A DNA stretch of 64,000 bases from contig CM060731.1 in the NCBI GenBank assembly GCA_030704615.1, positions 27,466,001 through 27,530,000 on the forward strand. Direction: 5' to 3'. The notes under the pieces were generated by a model, which was not told where the DNA came from, searched no databases, and saw only the letters and a list, made by a program, of their open reading frames with translations. The position numbers and the translations under genes were made by a program. How positions within the stretch are numbered: the stretch's first letter is position 1; every line of letters starts with the position of its first letter. The stretch is from Takakia lepidozioides. Taxonomy: Eukaryota > Streptophyta > Takakiopsida > Takakiales > Takakiaceae. Positions 12,366 through 22,378 of the stretch are shown piece after piece.

Positions 12366-14978
12366 TCACATTGGAGCAGAACAATTGAGATGGGTGCCTT
12401 TCCTATGCAGGTTGGCATCATCTAATGACAAGCTTGAAGCAATCCACAGTTGAGAATTGGAGGACTCACTAGTGGTTTCTACACTGCTCTCAAGGTTGTA
12501 CAAAGCCTCAGTCCCAAGCGGGTTTTTTACAGAGAAGTGGACGAACAAGGGGGCAGGAGGAATGCTGACAAGACCTTCCAGCATTTGCACTACCCTTCCC
12601 ATGGATGGCCGGGACATAGCACCCTCCTGTATACACCAGAATGCTACCTCAATAACTCTTCGAAGTTCTTCATCATCCACAACTCCTCCTAATCTTGGGT
12701 CAACAAGCTCTCTCGACTTTCCCTCTGAGGCCTTTTGTAGCGCCAATGCAGGAAAGTTCCACTCCTCAGGACCCATGGTATAGTCAATGTTCATCCTGCC
12801 ACTCACGATTTCCAGAAGGACCATCCCGAAGGCATAGACATCACATTTTTCAGTCACTGCAGAATGTAGCAGCCACTCAGGCGCCAGGTAGCCCGGTGTT
12901 CCTCGCATTTTGGTGACAACCCGGCTCTGCCGTCTGTCCATAAGTTTGGACAGACCAAAGTCTGACACCTTGGCCGAAAAATCCTCATCCAGCAGAATGT
13001 TTTGCGGTTTGATGTCAAGGTGGATGATGCGGTGCTCACATTCTTCATGGAGGTAGGCAATTCCCCGTGCTGTGCCCAGTGCAATCTGAAATCGTGTTGA
13101 CCAACTCAGACAGTTGCGGGTCTTGCTGCCACTCTGCACTTCTTCAGTCTGGAAGAGCCACTCATCAAGGGATCCATTGGGCATGAATTCGTACACTAGC
13201 AGGCGGTGTGAACCCTCTGAACAGAAACCGCGTAGCCGGACAAGGTTGAGGTGATGGATGCTACCAACAGTAGCCACCTCAGCACGAAATTCCTTCTGGC
13301 CTTGTCCAAGTGCACTCTCCAGTTGCTTTACAGCCACCTTACTCCCATCGGGAAGGAGACCCAGATACACCGTCCCAAACCCTCCGTCGCCAAGCTTTTC
13401 GGTAAGTCCTCCTGTAGCAGCATGCAATTCTTTGAAAGAGAACCGTGGCGGAAGCCCAGGTAATGACTCGAAGAACAGAGTCTCTGCATCACCTGTCGAC
13501 TTTTTACGAGAAATCCTCCACCAAAACCCAAAGCCAAGAAGGCAGGCAATGAAAACTATGGGGGCTACGACGGAAACGGCAATCAAACTAAACCCCTTGA
13601 GGCCGATATGTTTCGGTTGCTGCTGCGTCCCATATCTCAAGTAGCCTGTGTAGTTCCCACTGACAGATCGCATGGTCTGCACCTGCTCATTGAAATAGCA
13701 CGATTGTGTGTCCGAGTGGTAGAAAAATGCCAAGCAGGAGCAGGTTTCCAAACATTGGCGTTGGCATTCCTCCTCTGATATAACCAGCGGCTCAGTGTAT
13801 AGGTTGGGAAAGTATGTCACTCCCTCAACCTGCAGGAAGGAGGATTTGTTGCACACCACAGGGTGGATAGGGCGGCAGCCCTCAGATGGGCTATTGGAGT
13901 CTATGAAATCAAAGTACCCCGACGTTGGGGACCCTGGACAGCTGCATTGTTTCTGACCTTTGCAAAGACTATAAGGTCCACAAGCACTGGGGAGCGAGCA
14001 GTCCGTGTCATCGAAGTAAAACTCTCCAAGCACCCAGCGAGAGTCATCAGACCATTGGTACAACTCGAAATTACCCTGAGGATTCAAATAGACGTACTGC
14101 ACTGCAGCTAGAGGAAAATCAGTATTGGTGTTGTAGGTTACATCCAGATTCCGGCTACAGAGGTCGGAGTCCAAGCTTTCAGATATCTGCGAAGTATCTT
14201 GGACAAGGTACAGAAGACTGGAGTTGAAGACCAGGTAGGTAGGATGCTTACAGGTATACATCACGTGTTTGATGTCATTCAATCCATAGTATGACCACAC
14301 ATAGTATGGTTCTGCAACCCCTCCGAATATCGCATACGCCACAAGTCCACCAGGCTCCAGCACGAGCGCGTACGAGCCCTCACTCGGATCGGTGTCGCTC
14401 TTGCTGCTCATATACCTCATTCTAGGCGTCAAGCTTTGGCCTAAAAGAAGCTTGTCTGTGGGAGAATCAAAACTCTGCCAAACTGTGTTATTGTGACTAT
14501 CATAAAGCCTCAAGTTTCCAGTCTTTTGCATGTCTATGCCGGCCACGGATCGGTTGGCTGTCTCGGAGGCCCACACCTGATGGCCATCCTGGGCAAAAAG
14601 CATCAGGTTGCCGTCCTCTCTGAGCTGTAGCCACGCCCCATCAGTCACAGGCTCATTTCTGTTCGCTGTCCACATTGATCCCCGCGCATACGGATTAACT
14701 GTGAAATTTTTCAGTGAAGAACTGTAATGAAAGATAGACAGGGCGAATGAACTGGGAGCGAACCTGAAAAAGCCAAACCCAAAATAGCCAGCAGGACCTA
14801 GAGAAACGTTCAATATGACACGGACCCCGTCCTGGACAGAAACCAAATTGTCGTTGTTGATCCATGTCACATTGGTTCCTGCATACTGGATACCTGAGAT
14901 AAAGGAGAGGGACTTAACGGAAATGAGAAGGAGAAAACAGAGTGCCCATGAAGATCTCTGCAGCTGCTGGTCTGTCAT
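12366..14978 (-). CDS. G-type lectin S-receptor-like Ser/Thr kinase (SD2-5 type), intronless
   Basis: A single uninterrupted ORF of 870 residues from ATG at 14976-14978 to TGA. It begins with a signal peptide (about 8-30), then bulb-type lectin repeats (about 95-180, including EDGNLMLF and TGNLRLYD), a cysteine-rich region (327-370) and a PAN/apple-like domain (376-436). A transmembrane helix (about 462-486) and a cytoplasmic kinase (524-803) follow. Kinase landmarks: glycine loop GDGGFG 530-535, Lys551 in VAVK, HLDIKPQN with Asp655 and Asn660, DFG 673-675, APE 699-701. The HRD arginine is Leu, so this is a non-RD kinase, as is common in the SD2-5 group. All catalytic residues are present, so it is predicted to be an active plasma-membrane receptor kinase. 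Lack of introns is typical for this clade. Ligand and pathway cannot be told from sequence. Confidence 0.95.
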   Translation of the reverse strand: MTDQQLQRSSWALCFLLLISVKSLSFISGIQYAGTNVTWINNDNLVSVQDGVRVILNVSLGPAGYFGFGFFRFAPSSFALSIFHYSSSLKNFTVNPYARGSMWTANRNEPVTDGAWLQLREDGNLMLFAQDGHQVWASETANRSVAGIDMQKTGNLRLYDSHNNTVWQSFDSPTDKLLLGQSLTPRMRYMSSKSDTDPSEGSYALVLEPGGLVAYAIFGGVAEPYYVWSYYGLNDIKHVMYTCKHPTYLVFNSSLLYLVQDTSQISESLDSDLCSRNLDVTYNTNTDFPLAAVQYVYLNPQGNFELYQWSDDSRWVLGEFYFDDTDCSLPSACGPYSLCKGQKQCSCPGSPTSGYFDFIDSNSPSEGCRPIHPVVCNKSSFLQVEGVTYFPNLYTEPLVISEEECQRQCLETCSCLAFFYHSDTQSCYFNEQVQTMRSVSGNYTGYLRYGTQQQPKHIGLKGFSLIAVSVVAPIVFIACLLGFGFWWRISRKKSTGDAETLFFESLPGLPPRFSFKELHAATGGLTEKLGDGGFGTVYLGLLPDGSKVAVKQLESALGQGQKEFRAEVATVGSIHHLNLVRLRGFCSEGSHRLLVYEFMPNGSLDEWLFQTEEVQSGSKTRNCLSWSTRFQIALGTARGIAYLHEECEHRIIHLDIKPQNILLDEDFSAKVSDFGLSKLMDRRQSRVVTKMRGTPGYLAPEWLLHSAVTEKCDVYAFGMVLLEIVSGRMNIDYTMGPEEWNFPALALQKASEGKSRELVDPRLGGVVDDEELRRVIEVAFWCIQEGAMSRPSMGRVVQMLEGLVSIPPAPLFVHFSVKNPLGTEALYNLESSVETTSESSNSQLWIASSLSLDDANLHRKGTHLNCSAPM

Positions 14979-17104
14979 CCCTTTGCATGTGTGAAATCTG
15001 CCGCAACCATAAAGGAAAGGTGTACAAGGTAGAGCTGGTACTTCACGAGGAATTCCGATCGACAGTGGTGATGGTAATGCTCTCGATGGATGAAGGGAAC
15101 AGCCCTACGTAGAGAGAGACACCATGAAATAGAGAGAGGCGATTCCTTCACGTATCCCTTGTGAGTTCCGAAATTATGGTCTGTCCCAGGAAAAGACATC
15201 GCTGTTGGTCATATTATGAAAAGCTTCCCTTGCCTGCGTGATATATCACCCACACTTTGCATACATCTTAAGGAGGGCATTCCCTATGTACACACACATA
15301 TTGCAAACATGTGTGATGTACATATGAATTTCTTTGCCCCATTTAATTTCAAAGCTGCTGGACTGGCAAATGCCTTCAGGATGCTCACGAAAGTAGCGTC
15401 ATTGGCTGCACACCTTCTTGGCGCATTTAACTGAAAACTTCTAAGGACCATGTATTGCTGCAGGTATAAAAATCATGTAGCTCCTCCCTTGGTATCTCTT
15501 GGAAGCGAGAAAGGTAGACTACCTCGTAATTCTGATTCAGCACTCCAAAACTGAACACTTTTTATTTTTTGAAGAAGAAACTCAAAGAGGGAGTGGGAGA
15601 GGGAGACAGTCAGACAGACGAGGAAGGGGGTGGATATGGATCACATGTCTAGCTAAGAGCTTCATGATCGACCAGTATAGAACCTAACATAAGTAGACCT
15701 CATCTCCGTTCGGAGAGAAGTACACTAATGGCCAAAACAATCATTGTACAACTCAAATTGAGAGTGAACAAAGTCTGCAGCCGTCTGCAACTGAATAACT
15801 TCTTCTACTCATAATTCACCTCGAGGAGACCGAAAGAAATTAGTCAACACACCCAGGAGGGTAGATGCTTTCGCTTCAGGAGACACTATAGTGATCGTCG
15901 GGGGAAAAGCTCGCAGACAGAGCAGATTGTTTGAATCCACAAGAGGGAGTCAGAGCAGCCGAGGCGAGAGAGACGGAGTGATCAGTACGAGGATCGCGAC
16001 AAGGCAGCGTCGCAGGCGTTGATACAACCGCCCGTCGGGCCGGCGACCGGCATTTTTCCAGTTTTATTTCCACATTTTTAAGAACAATGCATTTTCTCAA
16101 ATGCCACGTGCTCCCAATCGCTTGCCTTCGTCAGATTGAATGCATGGATTTCACGTTGAATGTTTGTAATTATTGGGTTTTCGCTTCTTTGGAATGTTTT
16201 GTTTTTCATATTTCCAAAATCGCTGGCGGGGCCAGCTGTGAAATCTACCCAGTGCCCATGTGGCGAGAACCCCCTATAATCCCGTGGAAAGGGTGCCTAT
16301 AAGCACGCATGGAACCATTGCTGTTGGCAATCCCTGGGAGATTGGGCCTGTGGGCGCCCAAAGTAGAGTAGGTTTGCAATGCCGTGGTAAGTGCAAAAAA
16401 TTGTACGTAGTAGCTACCTATATATGTGAACTCACTTTTACTGAGGGAGCAAGCCTCGACCGCATCGCCCCGCGCTGGCCTCACCCGCGCTGCCGTCGCA
16501 GTGCGTCCACGCCACATGGCCGGGTTGTCACTACGTAACCGGTTTTGGTGTCTGTTTTAGAGGCCCGTTCCTGTACGTTAACGGCAGGGCACAAACTGCC
16601 AAGCCCTTGGCTGAGAAAATGGCGAAAACTTCAATTCTAATAGAGAACACGGTCCTACTGGAATTGCCACATGAGCATTTTAGGACTCCACGCGGACAGT
16701 GAGTTTTCCATTGAAAGCCCATGTCGTAAAGAGTGCGCAGATTGAATCCGCAAATTATAGTCCAATGGCTGATCACCACCACATTTAGGCGCTGTATAAA
16801 GTTGCAAATTAGGTTTTTAAGAGAAGATCTTTGGTGTTATCAGATTTTGGCCCCCGCGTGTGTCGTGTCCTATCCTTCACATAGGCACTCCACTATTTGA
16901 AAGTGTACTAATTCCCCCCTAGAAAAATTTAATCCCAGCCCTTCCAATGCTGCGGATATTTTTGACCTCGCATTTTTTTTATTTTTTTTATTTTTTATAA
17001 ATTAAACGTTGTGATTCCCTCTTGGGCATGCACAGGAGTGCAGTTTGTTTTATAAAAATTATTCATGCTGTGTGAATAAATGATTATTTATCTACTTATT
17101 TCAG

Positions 17105-17212
17105 ATTAAGAGGGCTTGGCCTGAAATTGCATTGGAAACGAGGAAAAATAAGCCTGAAGAAGCTTTTACAAGGGAGGAGGCAACTGTAGTAAAAACAAGG
17201 GCAGCTGATTAA
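17105..17212 (+). other. Possible orphan terminal exon
   Basis: A pyrimidine-rich tract and CAG acceptor (17085-17104) precede an open frame of 35 codons ending in TAA. It reads IKRAWPEIALETRKNKPEEA and continues to KTRAAD. The amino-acid composition is coding-like, unlike the flanking AT-rich DNA. I find no matching upstream exon and do not recognise the protein, so it may be a gene fragment carried by a transposon or simply chance. Confidence 0.2.
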
Positions 17213-17886
17213 CCAACTGTCTAACTAAGACTCCATGATTTGCATTATTTTAAATAAGTGAGAACGGTTGAGTAAGTGCCATGAGACAACTTGTTCCATT
17301 CCACTATTGTCAGTAAAATCTAAGTTCATTTTGTTCAAGCTGTTTGTCAGTAAAGTTCGTGTGCCAAGCGGAGAATCCAAAGTTATTTGGGTCGGTGGAT
17401 AAACCAGATTTAGCTTTTGTAATTCAGAGCAACATAGGGGAGACAAGGGCTCATTTGTCACTGCACCGAGGCTCACTCGTAGCTGGCCAGGGAGCATTCC
17501 CCGAGCATTCCCCTTCAGTGGCAACACTCCGGAATCCCCCTCTTCGGCCTCTCCGGAATTTGACAGATCCGGAAACATTCTCTGTATCGAAATAATTCTC
17601 AGTATGAAGGGATTCAGAGGGATACTTGATACTGTTCAGAAAGTGTATGTAGGATTCACTGCTTTCTGGCTGTCCTCATTCTTACTTTTTCAATTCCCGG
17701 TTTATAGCGAGTGGTCCGGGAAGTCTGTCTTAAAGCTCGGCCATGGCTGGTGACCGGGTGCTACCGGATCAATCTTGACTTAAGCCTCATGTCCTCGGTC
17801 ATAATTTTTTCCATGACTCATTCATGTGATTGCAGGGCCATTCCCCCCTTTAGAGTTTTTGCTGTCGAATTATTAAATCTCGTATT

Positions 17887-17997
17887 AGGTGAAGTCCTGG
17901 GCTTTACGCGATTCAAGATTCCATAGCCCCGGAGGGTGGTAGCCCGAGGGCGTGGGAATCTTGAATCGCGTAAAGCCCGAGTTCCAGGACTTTACCT
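17887..17997. repeat. Long inverted repeat (hairpin)
   Basis: The left arm 17899-17922 and right arm 17955-17978 are perfect 24-base reverse complements. Outside them a further AGGT(G/A)AAGTCCTGG pairs, with an extra seven bases (AACTCGG, read on the opposite strand) in the right arm. The 32-base loop is G-rich. The structure could be a foldback element, an excision product or a small-RNA precursor; no coding potential is seen. Confidence 0.75.
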
Positions 17998-19542
17998 CAC
18001 ATAAAAACTGAATACGTAGCCAGAATTACAAGGTCCAGAATTACTGGTCTTTTTATGCGTAATCTCAGATTACGGGCCCAAGCCCATGGGCTCAATGGCC
18101 TAACAGGGTAAACGGGAATTATGCTTTTTAAGCCCCACAATATACACTAGGATTTTCCAATGAGGTTTTTACGTATGGAAAATCGTGTTTTCATTCAATG
18201 AGAGCATGAGTTGAAATAGACATTCAACAAATTGTAGTTTGTGTCATGAAAATCCAATCTGAATACATATGATACTCTCTTGACTCGAGACTATCCGGCC
18301 AGAAATAAAACCTAGTATCTGTTATGATATTTATAGACATTGATCATGTCTTTTTATAAGGGTCCCTTTTGGAGAAAATCTCGAATTTTACACCCATAAT
18401 TCCTTTGTACAAGTGGCTGACCGAGTTTCCATGTCGAAATCTGGCGATTTTTCGCCAGAAAAAAAAACACTTAATTAGGGGAAGAGTCCCTTGAGAGCTT
18501 TATTGTATATTATTGAAGGGAAAAAATTAATACCCCTTACATGCCCGGCCTTGACACACAGGAAGCTGTGTAGGAGATACCAAGGGAACAGAAACGAGGA
18601 GACTAGAAACCTGCTGGGCCGGAGAGAGCCAGAGAAGGACTGTTATTGCGAGAAAGAAACCCTACTTAGACTAGGAGGACTTAGCGAGGTCAGCGCAGGA
18701 GGGGGGAGAGTTCCGAGGGCAGCTACTGTACTATTAAGTAGAGCACCATCTATCTATGGAAATGTAGTCTAAGTGTATCTGCGCAGACAGCAGGTGGAGA
18801 ATCTCTTCTCTTTTTCCTGTAATATTTTAGAGAAGGCCCCAGAGAGGCCAAATATATGAATCTCTTTTGCAAAACAGTGTAAATGATCAATTTGTTAAAA
18901 GAATATAATTACTGAATGTATTTGAGATGAAATTTTTTAGTAGAGTCCCTTCAAGGTCTTTCTATGAAGTTTAGAATTTAAGTCGTATTTAGGGTGTCCG
19001 TTATTCCTGCAACCTTGACCCAAGTCTTTGATGCGGAGTGCAACTTGTCTGAAAGAAGATACACTTAAGTTAGAGTGTAGCTGACTTTGTTTTTACCAAG
19101 ATTATGTCAGAAAGTAACCACGCTAGAGAGCTCCAAGCTGACTACTAAAACTGGCATGGACTAAGATGCTGCAAAGACCAACACACTACAACCAAGACTT
19201 CCCTTTTCAGTTGTGGAGCCTCTATGGACTAGGTATTCCGCCTGTTCGGTAGTACCATGTGCTAGGCTTGTCTTGATGGATATCTAGTCCATATAACTAT
19301 CCCTTCTCCCAAAGAACCACCAGTTGTTTGAAACATCTGGAGTATCTGTCATGTAACGATGGCTCACCGGACGGATGCTGGTTGCTGAATGATTTGCCAC
19401 TGACTCACCTACCTACCTACCAGGCAAGCCACAGTTCCCATTCGACACATAAACTGAGGCTTATTAACATTTTGACTCAACTCTACAATACTCCATAAAT
19501 AGCCTCATCCAAAAAGGTATCTTGGTACAATGGTATTGTTTA

Positions 19543-19946
19543 TACCGTCCCTTATCAACCGTTTAGGCATTTTTGTGCCTAATAATTATTAAAAACCAAA
19601 CAAGTCGATTAGGCACATTTCTCAGAAGATATGAAATATTCTGTTGCAAATTCCCTGTTTTTTCATGGATGAAATAGTCAAATTTCTCCAAATGAAAAAT
19701 AAATTATGGATGATATAAATGGATTTATGTATGGACATGGATGATTCTTTCCTAATTTCAATGGATGAACAGAATGTATGGCTTTTTTTTTGCCAAACTC
19801 TGTAGCCACTCACGCTTTTTGTCAGATTCCAGAAAAATAACACTGGTTTCCTTGCAATTAGGCCAAATTTTGTAAAATTCCCCAAAATGCGTTAGGCACT
19901 TTCAATTTGAATTAATTATCGCCTAAACGGTTGATAAGGGACTGTA
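19543..19946. mobile_element. Non-autonomous DNA transposon (404 bp), possibly Mutator-like
   Basis: The ends form 26-base terminal inverted repeats differing at one position (core CCCTTATCAACCGTTTAGGC). They are flanked by an imperfect direct repeat, GGTATTGTTT on the left and GGTATTATTT on the right, consistent with a 9-11-bp target duplication. The inside is AT-rich with no transposase; an 87-codon minus-strand ORF inside it resembles nothing I know. Size, repeats and duplication fit a MITE; superfamily assignment rests on duplication length only. Confidence 0.65.
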
Positions 19947-20475
19947 GGTATTATTTTCCCCAGATAACTTGTTTCAAAATATTGGACCAGCTACAGTTGG
20001 TCATCCATCACTCGTTGGATGATCAGTTAGAACATGTCATCCAAAGCGTGATAAATATGCGCCAAAAATTCGTTATGACCCAACCTTGTATATACACACT
20101 TGAGATGTTTTTCATCTTGCATCATCCATGTCCAAATGCTGGTTGGTAATGATACATGCTTGTGCTATGGCGAAACAAAATATGCTAAACATGAGAAAAT
20201 TTGCAAACCTGTAAAATCTCTCCTCACATGAGCACCAAATCACTGATTCAATACTAAGGGTGCGAAACACTTTCAAATATTTCTTCCGTCAGCACATAGA
20301 AACAACAAGATTAAACAGCTTTAGTACTAACTTCTTTGTATGAGATTCCCTTGTATAAAAGAATACAAGAAAGAATTTTGCTTGCGAAACTCTTCCATAA
20401 ACTAGTAAAGAATAGCCAAAAATATTCCTTTTTATTTACCGTGCCCTTAAAAGGAAGAATACATCTGGTAAATTC

Positions 20476-20968
20476 CAGTGTAGGTGAAGGATTGGTATAA
20501 AGTACTGGTATATGCTCTGGTATTAGATACCAGACCAGTCTGGTATCGTTTGGGAGAATACTTGTCATATACCAGACCAGGCTGGTATCAGTTTTTTCAT
20601 ACCAGCCACAATACCAGTACTCCCCCGCGGTCTACCTCATTTACTCTGGTATGTGTACCATATTAATTTATGTGTACCTTTGCCTACATATTTGTATTTA
20701 TGTATATTTACTTCTAAAGCCATCTTGAATTACAAGTTTATCAAATAGCAAGTATCAAGTGAAAATAAATATAATACACATAAAGGATGATACCAGAGTT
20801 GATATCTCATACCAGCTGGTATTGTGGTCATGATACTCATACTCATACCAGTATCTGGAAAAATATACATCCACCATTATATAGACCAGACTGGTATGAT
20901 AACTTTGTGATACGTCTGGTACCAGGACCAGTCTGGTATGTAAAAAACTTGATACCACTCCACCACTG
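20476..20968. mobile_element. Non-autonomous hAT-type element (493 bp)
   Basis: The element starts CAGTG and ends CACTG, and is flanked on both sides by a perfect 8-bp direct repeat GTAAATTC (20468-20475 and 20969-20976), the hallmark of hAT transposition. Inner terminal sequence is partly complementary (CAGTGTAGGTG against CAGTGGTGGAG). The interior holds about 17 copies of CTGGTA or its complement TACCAG, many paired as palindromes such as TACCAGACCAGTCTGGTA. No transposase is encoded. Subterminal hexamer arrays of this kind are known transposase-binding sites in hAT elements such as Ac/Ds, so the same role is inferred here. Confidence 0.85.
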
Positions 20969-20976
20969 GTAAATTC

Positions 20977-22378
20977 CATCAGCCTCTTTCCAAGGGTCCT
21001 GTGGGATGTATCCGTCATAATTCTTTTACTTCCAACGCTCGCTGAAAATGTATTTGCCCTGCAAAACCGGAAAGATTTGACAAATTTTTAATCGGGGAAA
21101 CGCATTTATCTCAAAATGGCGTTTCTTTTTATGCAGGCCTTCCACACGACGATTTGGGGCCCTATACAAATAGCTATGAATTCTTCAAAGAAGTTTGATT
21201 CTTTGCATGAGATCCAGAACCATTCAAAAAAAGGAGGAGTTACATGGGCAAATTTGGTGTGGTTCAATTTAATTGACTTTCATGCCTTGTTCCAGTTTAG
21301 CAGTGTGTTCCTAGTTCTGACAGAGCTCTATTCTCAGTAACTGACCCTAAATTACGCTGAAGCCCTATGACTCCTTCCGTATGTCCATGCCAAGGTTCAT
21401 AACCGTATACCCGTGAATTGCACTCAAGTAACTTTTTCCTGCTCATGTCAGCATTGCTCACACTAGCTCTCAAGCAATACCTACATGCAGCATCAGCACA
21501 GCTGGCCGGCTGTTTTCCTGGCTGGTGACCACCAATCATCCTCCACACCAATATACATTGACAAAGCAGAAAGTGGAAACTCCCAAGTCTTTGAGCAAGG
21601 TAATGCATAGAACCTGCAAGCACCCAAACATGGTGCAGCTATACCATGCAATTTTAGCATAGTCCATCAGGTCACTCGAACCCACTCTTTGCAACAGATG
21701 TAAAGACCTGCTGGATTACTTCCAATGTATTCTACTGCGACTTCATGAGCTTGAATACCCTGTATGTGGTCGGAGAGTGGAATTTGGGGGGTGGGAGCAT
21801 GGATCCTTTGGTTCCATGGGTAGAAGCAACATGTTCTGGTCCATTCAATGAGATATCATCTAGGGTTCCTGGTCTTTGCAGTGTAGACACTATCCTACAT
21901 GCACAGTTCTGCCATTTCATTGGATTCCCATGTGATAAGAGGGCTCCAATCAAACCAACTCCTAATGTTAAGGGAGAACAAAAAATACTGTGCTCAAAAC
22001 AATGCACTTAAGGAAAGAATACCATGATAATCAAGGCAACAGTCCAAAGAATTGTGTGACTCCCTTCGTTTATCAAAGTCGGGCAGTGTTTGACATCGTG
22101 AGTGAGAAGCACTTGAGAATGAAGCTGTTAACAAACGCAAAGTCCTTCAGCTTATCGAACCTGGCACCCGAGATAACACACGCACAGATATGAGCTGATG
22201 AAATGAACAGACATCAGCTGTTGGGTATGACTCCTCATACAGGCGAATTTGGAGCCATAGTGTGTAATCATTGTAGTCAAGATGGCACAATAGTACAAGT
22301 TCACAATGTTCAGCAGCAGTTCCAAAATGTAGGCCACCCGTAAGGTCTGGGCGAACCCACTAACATGTCACACCGCCC
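20977..22378. other. Intergenic region 3' of the peptidase gene
   Basis: No gene is recognised. The right end should contain the 3' UTR of the minus-strand peptidase gene. The ORFs here are short and mutually overlapping on both strands, with no domain signature. Confidence 0.5.

Larger units (their letters stand above)
16200..18480 (+). repeat. Dispersed repeat, interrupted copy
   Basis: The left part (about 16205-16275, with TTTCCAAAATCGC and AGTGCCCATGTGGCGAGA) and the right part (about 18393-18455, with TTGTACAAGTGGCTGACC and TCGAAATCTGGCGA) both match, in the same order, a compact copy at 30003-30312. In the second copy the two parts lie about 150 bases apart; here they are about 2.1 kb apart. 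The simplest reading is one repeat family, with this copy expanded by insertion. The family is not identified. Confidence 0.45.
14979..19542. other. Gene-poor region upstream of the receptor kinase
   Basis: The first part should contain the receptor-kinase promoter and 5' UTR. Beyond it are AT-rich tracts (for example 16976-17000), a dispersed repeat (16200-18480), a possible orphan exon (17105-17212) and a strong hairpin (17887-17997). The remaining ORFs are short and unrecognised. Confidence 0.5.

Noticed and set aside
12994-13028. Loss of the HRD motif as a sign of a pseudokinase
   Set aside because: HLD keeps the catalytic Asp and Asn; non-RD sequence is normal for SD2-5-type kinases.
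12450-14227. Several plus-strand ORFs (such as 13258-13644) opposite the receptor kinase
   Set aside because: They are antisense shadows of a 2.6-kb conserved ORF and have no domain of their own.
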